DNA from: Cyclobacteriaceae bacterium
GTDB taxonomy: Bacteria; Bacteroidota; Bacteroidia; Cytophagales; Cyclobacteriaceae
Length of the DNA stretch: 64,000 nt
Assembly: GCA_019638355.1 (NCBI GenBank)
Contig: JAHBTY010000002.1
Location: forward strand, 664,108-728,107
Direction: 5' to 3'
The position numbers were made by a program, and so were the translations under genes. Below the pieces are notes generated by a model. That model saw only the letters and a program-made list of their open reading frames with translations. It did not search any database and was not told the origin of the DNA. This document shows, piece by piece, positions 44,493 through 51,471 of this stretch (position 1 is the stretch's first letter; each line of letters begins with the position of its first letter).

Positions 44493-46394
44493 ATGACCAC
44501 AACTGCCGAAAAAGGTACCATCTCTATCCATACCGAGAACATCTTCCCCATCATTAAGAAATTCCTGTATTCCGATCATGAAATCTTTTTGCGCGAGTTG
44601 GTGAGCAACGCGGTTGATGCTACTCAAAAGCTAAAAAAGCTTGCCGCGCTAGGCGATTTTAATGGCGAACTGGGCGATCTTAAAATTGAAGTGAGCTTCG
44701 ATAAAAAGAACAAGACCATTACCGTTAGCGACAAGGGCTTAGGGATGACAGGCGATGAAATTAAAAAGTACATCAACCAGATTGCCTTCTCCGGAGCTAC
44801 TGAGTTCGTAGAAAAATTTAAAGACAAAACCGATGCGAAAGACATCATCGGTAAGTTTGGTCTGGGCTTCTACTCCGCTTTTATGGTGGCCGATAAAGTA
44901 GAGGTGATTTCAAAATCGTTTAAAGAAAATACCGAGGCCGCACGCTGGGAGTGCGATGGTTCTACCGAGTTTGAACTATCCGCAGCCAACAAAGAAACCC
45001 GTGGTACCGATGTAATACTGCACATCAATGCCGATTCAGAAGAATTTTTAGATGAGTTTCGCTTAAAAGGTATCCTTGAAAAATATTGCAAGTTTCTTCC
45101 AGTTGAAATCAAGTTTGGAACAAAGGAAGAAAGTGTTGAAGACGGTGTAGATAAAGATAACAAGCCCAAGTATAAAACCGTTACTTCCGACCGCATTATC
45201 AACAACCCGGCCCCCATCTGGACAAAAGCCCCGCTGGAATTAAAAGATGAAGACTACCTGAGGTTTTACAAAGAGCTTTATCCCTTCAGCGAAGACCCGC
45301 TTTTCTGGATTCACCTTAACGTAGATTATCCGTTTAACCTTACGGGAGTTTTGTACTTCCCGAAAATCAAAAACGACTTTGAGATTCAGCGCAATAAAAT
45401 TCAACTCTATTCGCGACAGGTATTTATTACCGATGAAGTAAAAGATGTAGTGCCCGATTTTCTAATGCTGTTGCATGGCGTGTTGGATTCGCCCGATATT
45501 CCGCTCAACGTTTCGCGCAGCTACCTGCAAAGCGATGCCAATGTAAAAAAGATCAGCGCGCACATCACCAAAAAAGTAGCGGATAAGCTGGTGGATATGT
45601 TCATTAAAGATCGCGCTGAGTTTGAAAAGAAGTGGGACGACATCAGTGTGTTTGTGAAGTATGGCATCATCAGCGATGAAAAGTTTTATGATAAGGCCAA
45701 AGAGTTTGCTCTTCTAAAAAATGTGGATAGTAAGTATTTCACCCTTAAGGAATACGAAGAAAAAGTAAAACCCAACCAAACCGATAAAGATAAAAATGTG
45801 GTGTACCTCTACACGACCAGCGCTGACAAGCAACACGCATTTATTGAAAGCGCCAGGAATCGTGCCTACGATGTATTGGTGATGGATGGCATACTGGACA
45901 GTCACTTCATCAACCACCTGGAACAAAAACTTGAAAAAACTCAACTTAAGCGAGTGGATAGCGAAACGATCGACAAGTTGATTGTTAAAGATGAAAAGGT
46001 AGCAAGCGTATTAAGTAAGGAAGAAGAAGAAACAGTGAAGAAAGTTTTTGAAACCGCCATCAACAACACCAACATGACGGTTGCCGTAGAATCGCTTTCG
46101 CCTGATGACATGCCTGTAACCATTACCATGAGCGAGTGGATGCGCAGAATGAAAGACATGCAAAAAACCGGTGGTGGTGGCATGTATGGTTTTATGGGGG
46201 CTATGCCCGATAGTTACAATGTAGCCATCAATGGCAACCACGCATTGGTGCAAAAAATTCTGAAAGCTGAAAATGACGATCAGAAAAATAAATTAGCTAA
46301 ACAAGTTTATGATCTGGCGCTACTTTCGCAAAACCTGCTTACCGGAGCAGACTTAACCAATTTTATTAAGCGAAGCGTTGAGTTGGTAGGTTAA
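44493..46394 (+). CDS. htpG: Chaperone HtpG (Hsp90)
   Basis: 633-aa cytosolic ATP-dependent chaperone. The N-terminal GHKL ATPase has FLRELVSNAVDATQK (E35, N39, D42), DKGLGMT with D80, and GKFGLGFYSAFMVADKV. The middle domain includes NVSRSYLQSD with the Arg that contacts ATP gamma-phosphate. The C-terminal dimerisation domain has MSEWMRRMKDM. Full length for Bacteroidota HtpG. Confidence 0.97.
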   Translation: MTTTAEKGTISIHTENIFPIIKKFLYSDHEIFLRELVSNAVDATQKLKKLAALGDFNGELGDLKIEVSFDKKNKTITVSDKGLGMTGDEIKKYINQIAFSGATEFVEKFKDKTDAKDIIGKFGLGFYSAFMVADKVEVISKSFKENTEAARWECDGSTEFELSAANKETRGTDVILHINADSEEFLDEFRLKGILEKYCKFLPVEIKFGTKEESVEDGVDKDNKPKYKTVTSDRIINNPAPIWTKAPLELKDEDYLRFYKELYPFSEDPLFWIHLNVDYPFNLTGVLYFPKIKNDFEIQRNKIQLYSRQVFITDEVKDVVPDFLMLLHGVLDSPDIPLNVSRSYLQSDANVKKISAHITKKVADKLVDMFIKDRAEFEKKWDDISVFVKYGIISDEKFYDKAKEFALLKNVDSKYFTLKEYEEKVKPNQTDKDKNVVYLYTTSADKQHAFIESARNRAYDVLVMDGILDSHFINHLEQKLEKTQLKRVDSETIDKLIVKDEKVASVLSKEEEETVKKVFETAINNTNMTVAVESLSPDDMPVTITMSEWMRRMKDMQKTGGGGMYGFMGAMPDSYNVAINGNHALVQKILKAENDDQKNKLAKQVYDLALLSQNLLTGADLTNFIKRSVELVG

Positions 46395-46401
46395 AAACCG
46401 A

Positions 46402-46569
46402 TCAAGAAAAATTTATAACAACCAGGGTGGCCAGTATTATTGCAACCAGTAATATGGCCACCCATTTTATAAGGGGCATTCGGTGCGGAAATTCATAATT
46501 GCAAATGGGGCAGCTTTTACTTTTAGCGTCCACATCCATCGCACACGAAGGGCATTCTTTCGTCTTCAT
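46402..46569 (-). CDS. Small zinc-ribbon membrane protein (55 aa)
   Basis: The ATG at 46569 encodes MKTKECPSCAMDVDAKSKSC, PICNYEFPHRMP, then a single transmembrane helix LIKWVAILLVAIILATLVVI. Two CPxC pairs (C6/C9 and C20/C23) form a zinc ribbon of the type seen in short zinc-ribbon-plus-TM proteins. The ATG overlaps the TGA of the upstream gene (TGATG), so it is translationally coupled. Inside the TM codons lies a 14-pair hairpin (46425-46439 with 46450-46463). Function unknown. Confidence 0.75.
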   Translation of the reverse strand: MKTKECPSCAMDVDAKSKSCPICNYEFPHRMPLIKWVAILLVAIILATLVVINFS

Positions 46570-47285
46570 CAGGTATTAAGCCATCTTAAAAATCTGCCCA
46601 GCCAGGTGCGGGGTTGTTGGGTTGTTGCTTTAGTAGCCTCCACTTCAACCGGTTCGTCATAAATACGCGCTGCTTTGATTGGCGCATTGTTCTTTATCTT
46701 GTTCAAATAGTTTAAGCGTTTTCGTTCCTTCTGCTCCTCCAACAATTGTTTCCTTCGCTCCTCTTTTTCCCGTTCCTCTTTTTCGCGTTGCAAAGCAATA
46801 GGATTTCGCCAGGGTTTTTCGGTTCGTTCAATGGGTTTTCTACGCTTGTCTTTCTGTTCCCGTTTTGGTTTTTGTTCTGCTTCGGTTGTTTCACCTTCTA
46901 CTTTGGCTTCCTCCTTCTTTCGGGGCGTGGGCAATTCAATTTTACCCAGCACTTTTAAACCTGCCAGCTCAACTTTAGGCGCACGAATGGTTTCGGAATT
47001 TTCAACTTCCGATTTTGTTTCTGTTGTTACTTCTGCTTGTGGTTGCACTACAACCGGTGGAATTACAACTTCGGGTTGCTGAGGCTCGGGCTCTGTTTCC
47101 TGTGTTTGCACAATCATGATTTCAGTCAGGCGTTCAGGAGCAAAGTATAAAACAATCTGTTTTACCAGATCATCCGATAGTTTGGCATTTGATCCGTCTT
47201 CTAAAAATTGCTGGTGTTTGGCCAGCATGTCCACGAGCTGCGAAGGTCTTACCGAAAGTTTTCGGGCTAATTGTCCGAGGCGCAT
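46569..47285 (-). CDS. IF-2-N-like domain protein with charged linker
   Basis: 238 aa. Residues 1-50 (MRLGQLARKLSVRPSQLVDM, then LAKHQQFLEDGSNAKLSDD) closely resemble the small helical N-terminal domain of Bacteroidota translation initiation factor IF-2. No GTPase follows. About 70-210 is a low-complexity linker: Glu/Gln/Val/Pro first, then Lys/Arg/Glu, predicted helical. The end is RTWLGRFLRWLNT, a possible amphipathic helix. It may bind ribosome or nucleic acid. It is coupled by TGATG to the zinc-ribbon gene. Confidence 0.72.
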   Translation of the reverse strand: MRLGQLARKLSVRPSQLVDMLAKHQQFLEDGSNAKLSDDLVKQIVLYFAPERLTEIMIVQTQETEPEPQQPEVVIPPVVVQPQAEVTTETKSEVENSETIRAPKVELAGLKVLGKIELPTPRKKEEAKVEGETTEAEQKPKREQKDKRRKPIERTEKPWRNPIALQREKEEREKEERRKQLLEEQKERKRLNYLNKIKNNAPIKAARIYDEPVEVEATKATTQQPRTWLGRFLRWLNT

Positions 47286-47357
47286 AAGTTCAGTCTAAAT
47301 TACTGGGCGCAAATATAGTTTGTTCTGCCCAAATTAGTGGATGGCTTATTGTTTCTG

Positions 47358-47444
47358 GTTACTCGTAGCTGGTTGCTGGTTTGATTGGAGTAATTTAATC
47401 GATTAGACTGTTTTACCAGAAGCCAGAGACCAGCAGCAAGTAAC
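47358..47444. repeat. Imperfect inverted repeat element between genes
   Basis: GTTACT-cgta-GCTGGT (47358-47373) is mirrored by ACCAGC-agca-AGTAAC (47429-47444), 12 pairs with an internal loop, enclosing about 55 bp. CTGGTT/ACCAG phrases surround it. It resembles degenerate intergenic repeats of Bacteroidota. It lies between arfB and the IF-2-N-like gene. Confidence 0.45.
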
Positions 47445-47457
47445 AGTTTCATTAAGC

Positions 47458-47871
47458 TCACTCAGGTTTCTGCCGCCATTTCTTCTTTTCGGAATGTTGC
47501 TTTTTGGATTGCAACCGAGCTTGTTTAGCTGCTTTGCCCGGCTTGGTTGGCTTGCGCACTTTGCGTGGAATAAAAGCTTTGGTGAGCAGCTCTTGCAATT
47601 TTTGAATAGTTGCTTCTTTATTTTGCAATTGCGAACGACTTTCTTGCACCGTAATTTGCAATTCACCATCCGCAGTAATGCGCGACTGAAGTTTTTTTAG
47701 GATCACTTCCTTTACTTCGGCAGGCAATGCCGATTCAGACACCTTCCACGAAAGTGTAATGCGCGAGTTTACCTTGTTTACATTTTGACCGCCCGGTCCG
47801 CTGCTGCGCGAAGCACTGAACGTAAGTTCTGGCTTTATCACCTCCAGCAATTGCAAAATATTTTGTATCAC
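47458..47871 (-). CDS. arfB: Alternative ribosome-rescue factor / peptidyl-tRNA hydrolase ArfB
   Basis: About 137 aa. It hydrolyses peptidyl-tRNA on ribosomes stalled without a stop codon. The GGQ catalytic motif is at about 27-29 in SGPGGQNVNKVNSR. The C-terminal basic tail (PTKPGKAAKQARLQSKK, ending EKKKWRQKPE) is the part that probes the empty mRNA channel. No ATG is available; GTG at 47871 is used, and a TTG at 47874 would add one residue. Normal size for YaeJ/ArfB. Confidence 0.92.
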   Translation of the reverse strand: MIQNILQLLEVIKPELTFSASRSSGPGGQNVNKVNSRITLSWKVSESALPAEVKEVILKKLQSRITADGELQITVQESRSQLQNKEATIQKLQELLTKAFIPRKVRKPTKPGKAAKQARLQSKKQHSEKKKWRQKPE

Positions 47872-48198
47872 CAATCAAAAATACTTCATGAGCAATCGTA
47901 CTCCAAAAGCGCCAAAATTATTTCCCACTATAAATCGGGTTGTGATAGATGCATTTCAAGCTGTCGCGGTTTACTTCAACATTCGATCCCTATGGGATCG
48001 CTTTGAACTTTGGCTTCTGGTTTCTACCAACAATATACCTATCGGGATTTTAGGACGTACACAACTGCGTTAGGAGTCGGATATTGGTAGCGGTATGATA
48101 ATAATGAAAACGACCCGCAAAGCGGGGTAGAATGTTTAGGTGCAACAATTTGAAAATGCACCGTTGCGATTGAATAAAAAAAGCCGGACATTCAAAAG
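47872..48198. repeat. 327-bp gap with ~51-bp repeat units, hairpins and a possible gene fragment
   Basis: CGATCCC-TAT-GGGATCG (47984-48000) and the related ATACCTATCGGGAT (about 48035-48048) recur at about 51-bp spacing within AACATT...TTTCTACC text, a repeat style common in Bacteroidota. Other hairpins are CCCGC-AAA-GCGGG (48114-48126) and GGTGCA/TGCACC (48139-48162). An ATG at 47888 starts about 25 plausible codons (MSNRTPKAPKLFPTINRVVI) that run into the repeat, possibly a truncated gene. Confidence 0.45.
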
Positions 48199-49425
48199 AT
48201 GAAATCCACGTGGATGATTACGTTCGTATTTCTGGCACAGTTAAGTTTTGCCAACTCCATCTTCATTCCGATGGATGATAGCCAGCGCGATCATTTAAAG
48301 GCGTATGGCGTGGCTTATTACACATTAAAAGAGGGCCAACCGGTGGATTGGCTACTGAACTACCGGGGAGGAAGTTTTTTAATTCCCTTTAACAACAATG
48401 TATTATCGGAATGCAAAGTACGCGGCATTTCGTATGAATTGATTTCGGCTACAAAAACAAACAGCATCTTAACCGAAATAGCCCGGCCCGATGTTAACCT
48501 GAATATAGTGCGTCTTGAAACCGCTCCACGAGTAGCGGTTTATTCACCCAAAAACGAATTGATTAACGATGAAGGTGATGCAGTGATGCTGGTGCTGGAT
48601 TATGCCGAAATTCCCTACACCATTATTTACGATGAAGAAATTTTGAAAGACGAACTGGCCAGGTTTGATTGGCTGCATTTACATCATGAAGATTTTACCG
48701 GCCAACATGGAAGATTTTTGCGCAGGGAATCGGCCATTATACAAGCAAAAATTCAGGAAGAAACTGCAATACGACTAGGCTTTGCTTCGGTAACCGATAT
48801 GAAGTTAGCGGTTGCCAAACGCATTAAAGCTTTTACCGCGGGTGGTGGGTATTTGTTTGCGATGTGTTCGGGTGCGGAAACGTTTGACATTGCGCTTGCC
48901 GCAGAAGGCTCTGGCATTTCGTTTAAAGATTTAAGTGGCGATGAAGATGCTGCGCTTGATTATTCGAAAACACTGGCATTCGAGAATTTTTCGTTGGAAC
49001 CTGCAGCCAGCCGAAAGTTCTCAGACATAAACGCACTTGGCCCTGATTTTTTTCAATCCTCTGCTTCGTACTTTCAGTTATTTCAGTTTTCAGCTAAGTG
49101 GGATATAGTGCCTTCGTTGCTTACGCAGAATCATGAACATGTTATTAAAGAATTCAGCGGCCAAACTTCTTCATTCAACGCCACTCTTGTAAAACCAAAT
49201 GCATGGGTGTTAGGCGAAAACAGAAACGCTGGCCGCACCCGTTATTTGTATGGCGAATTAGGCCGTGGCCATTGGACGTATTACAGTGGGCATGATCCGG
49301 AAGGAATGCCCGGTTGGCGCAGGGCAAATACCGATCTTTCCATGCATCCACATTCACCGGGTTATAGATTAATCCTCAACAATGTGTTGTTTCCTTCCGC
49401 CAAAAAGAAAAAACAAAAGACATAG
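48199..49425 (+). CDS. Secreted class-I-glutamine-amidotransferase-like protein (often mislabelled asparagine synthetase B)
   Basis: 408-aa exported protein with a signal peptide (MITFVFLAQLSFANS). After FIPMDDSQRDHLKAYGVAYY comes a Rossmann-like region (RVAVYSPKNELINDEGDAVM, about 112-131). A nucleophile-elbow-like GGGYLFAMCSGAETFD (about 215-230) contains a candidate Cys. Late His residues (RGHWTYYSGHDPEG) could complete a site. Relatives I recall carry the name asparagine synthetase B, but no synthetase or PPi-loop motif is present. Periplasmic location and hydrolytic activity are inferred. Confidence 0.65.
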   Translation: MKSTWMITFVFLAQLSFANSIFIPMDDSQRDHLKAYGVAYYTLKEGQPVDWLLNYRGGSFLIPFNNNVLSECKVRGISYELISATKTNSILTEIARPDVNLNIVRLETAPRVAVYSPKNELINDEGDAVMLVLDYAEIPYTIIYDEEILKDELARFDWLHLHHEDFTGQHGRFLRRESAIIQAKIQEETAIRLGFASVTDMKLAVAKRIKAFTAGGGYLFAMCSGAETFDIALAAEGSGISFKDLSGDEDAALDYSKTLAFENFSLEPAASRKFSDINALGPDFFQSSASYFQLFQFSAKWDIVPSLLTQNHEHVIKEFSGQTSSFNATLVKPNAWVLGENRNAGRTRYLYGELGRGHWTYYSGHDPEGMPGWRRANTDLSMHPHSPGYRLILNNVLFPSAKKKKQKT

Positions 49426-49446
49426 GTAATCCTGGCTTTATTTTCA

Positions 49447-50112
49447 ATGAAAAAACTTAATTGGTTTTTATTTGCTTTCCTGTCAATAGGGGTCGGACTT
49501 TATCCAATAATTTACTTATTGATTCAAACAAAATTTGGATTACTATTCACGAAATCCGAAGAACTCCTTGCCAGTAAACTCTGGAACATTTTATTTTATC
49601 AACATATAATTTTTGGTGGCATTGCTTTGCTTACCGGTTGGTCGCAGTTTAGTGCAAGACTGAGACAAAAATATTTAAACACGCATCGGTTGTTGGGTAA
49701 AATTTATGTAGCGGTTTGTTTATTAAGTGGGAGTGCTGCACTCTATCTTGCCTTCCACGCTACAGGCGGATGGATTGCCGGATTAGGTTTTGGCGGATTA
49801 GCCATTGCGTGGATTTACTCCACTACAAAAGCATTTCTTTCCATTCGACAAAAACAAATCACACAACACCAGGCGTGGATGATTAGAAGTTATGCCCTTA
49901 CATGGGCTGCGGTTACGTTACGAATTTATTTACCGCTCGGTCAAATAGCTCAGTTCGATTTCATTGAAGCATACCGCGTAATCGCGTGGTTATGCTGGGT
50001 ACCAAATTTATTTGTGGCGGAGTGGATTATTGTAAGATTGAAGATTGGCCCTCACCTTGCCTCGATCCACGGCACCCCTCTGGGGAGCGGAGAAGGGAGT
50101 AAGGTCAATTAA
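49447..50112 (+). CDS. DUF2306 membrane protein
   Basis: 221 aa with about six transmembrane helices. HRLLGKIYVAVCLLSGSAALYLA (about 77-99) and QHQAWMIRSYALTWAAVTLRIY carry the conserved His and Arg of DUF2306. Its function is unknown; it may relate to membrane redox proteins. The last 20 or so residues (GPHLASIHGTPLGSGEGSKV) come from CCTCACC...GGGGAGCGGAGAAGGG repeat-like DNA, and the stop overlaps the convergent lepB by 8 bp. Confidence 0.8.
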   Translation: MKKLNWFLFAFLSIGVGLYPIIYLLIQTKFGLLFTKSEELLASKLWNILFYQHIIFGGIALLTGWSQFSARLRQKYLNTHRLLGKIYVAVCLLSGSAALYLAFHATGGWIAGLGFGGLAIAWIYSTTKAFLSIRQKQITQHQAWMIRSYALTWAAVTLRIYLPLGQIAQFDFIEAYRVIAWLCWVPNLFVAEWIIVRLKIGPHLASIHGTPLGSGEGSKVN

Positions 50113-51208
50113 TTACCATCCCCAACCTTTCCCACCTTATTTTATCCAGCCACTTGCCATCTTTGTTTATCGAAAACCAGATAAATAAGGGTTTGCCCAG
50201 AATATGATCTTCCGGGACTAAACCCCAATAGCGCGAATCAATCGAGTTATCGCGACTATCGCCCATCATAAAATAATAATCTTGTTGAAACGTGTATGTA
50301 CTTACCGTTTTACCATTTATCTCCAATTGTCCGTTTAAAATTTTTACTGCTTTATTGCCTTCGTATTTTTCAATAAACTCACCATAAAAATTTAAAGTAG
50401 AATCATTCACGGCTATCGTCATTCCTTTTTGTGGAATGGTAAGCGGCCCATAGTTATTTAATGTCCATTGGTCATTCATCATTTCTGGATAAAGTGGAAA
50501 CCCGCCCTTATCATCCGAAGCGGACTCTACTGAAACTTTGTAAGGCGCTGCATTCACATCCTTAAATTGTTCTTGTGTTAGCAACATGCTGTAAACTGTT
50601 TGGCCATCGTTAGTCTTGCCCAGCAACCAAAAGTCTTCGCTATCCAATCCTAATTTTTCCAATGCCCGTGGTTGCAATTCCTCTTTGGTGATAACCTGAT
50701 ACCGGAACTTCATACCGGGTGGATTTATCATCGCTTCGCCATTGATATACACTTGCTGATCTTTAATCTGAATAACATCGCCACCTATGGCCACACAGCG
50801 TTTTACTAAATAGGTTTTCAAATCCAGTGGTCGCTCCGTTGGATCGAGTAAATCTTTGGGTGTGTTGAATACCACCGGCTCACCGCGTTTTACTTTTCGC
50901 AAACCGGGCAAACGATACGAGGGTAACTCGATCCAATCTAAATAAGATGGAATTTCAGTGCCCCAGATTTTTTGATGCGTGAGTGGAATTTGTAAAGGGG
51001 TGCGTGGAGTGCGTGGGCCGTAATGAATTTTGCTCACCCACAGGTAATCATCCACCAGCAATGAGTTTTCCATCGACCCGGTGGGAATTACAAATGCTTC
51101 TGCTAACGACCAGCGAAAGAGTGTGGCCACTACAACAGCAAACACAATTGACTCGCGCCACTCCTGAAATTTGGTTTTCTTAACTACGGGTTTCGATTTC
51201 ATATTCAT
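50105..51208 (-). CDS. lepB: Signal peptidase I
   Basis: 367-aa membrane serine protease that removes signal peptides. The N-terminal helix (SIVFAVVVATLFRWSLAEAF, about 20-39) is followed by catalytic S45 in IPTGSMENSLL and the general-base K136 in YLVKRCVAIGGD. The C-terminal box GDSRDNSIDSRYWG is present. An insertion of about 100 residues (about 165-260) is typical of Bacteroidota SPase I. ATG at 51208, with a second ATG two codons on. Confidence 0.95.
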   Translation of the reverse strand: MNMKSKPVVKKTKFQEWRESIVFAVVVATLFRWSLAEAFVIPTGSMENSLLVDDYLWVSKIHYGPRTPRTPLQIPLTHQKIWGTEIPSYLDWIELPSYRLPGLRKVKRGEPVVFNTPKDLLDPTERPLDLKTYLVKRCVAIGGDVIQIKDQQVYINGEAMINPPGMKFRYQVITKEELQPRALEKLGLDSEDFWLLGKTNDGQTVYSMLLTQEQFKDVNAAPYKVSVESASDDKGGFPLYPEMMNDQWTLNNYGPLTIPQKGMTIAVNDSTLNFYGEFIEKYEGNKAVKILNGQLEINGKTVSTYTFQQDYYFMMGDSRDNSIDSRYWGLVPEDHILGKPLFIWFSINKDGKWLDKIRWERLGMVIN

Positions 51209-51280
51209 GCTTTGGCCGAATTAGTATCAACAAGCAAGGAATTATTACGGGGAAAGGAAAAATTATAGTCGTGAAAAATT

Positions 51281-51454
51281 CAGGTCTGTGGAGACACAGA
51301 CCTGGGGTGAGAAAAATTTAAGGTCTAAAAAGGCTGTGAAGACACAGGCCTTAGATTGGGAAAATTAAATGCGTGAAAAATTAAGGTCTGTGTGGACACA
51401 GACCTTGGGGTCGGAGAAGACAAAAAATAAAAGGTCTGTAAGGACACAGACCTG
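51281..51454. repeat. Array of four GGTCTGTG palindromic hairpins, period about 50 bp
   Basis: Copies: CAGGTCTGTG-GAGA-CACAGACCTG (51281-51304, perfect); AAGGCTGTG-AAGA-CACAGGCCTT (51330-51352, one base shorter on the left); AAGGTCTGTG-TGGA-CACAGACCTT (51383-51406, perfect); AGGTCTGT-AAGGAC-ACAGACCT (51432-51453). The first three loops are four bases and the family form is NRGA. Between copies GTGAAAAATT and GGGGT(G/C) recur. It fills most of the gap between a permease stop and the lepB start. Arm changes keep pairing. Confidence 0.85.
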
Positions 51455-51471
51455 ATTGATTGGTTAATTAT

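Noticed and set aside
47785-48006. 73-codon plus-strand frame across arfB start and the following gap
   Set aside because: Mostly antisense to arfB and then repeat DNA; not coding-like.
51281-51454. CRISPR-like array
   Set aside because: Repeats are imperfect palindromes differing in arms, the intervening sequences resemble one another, and no cas genes are present.
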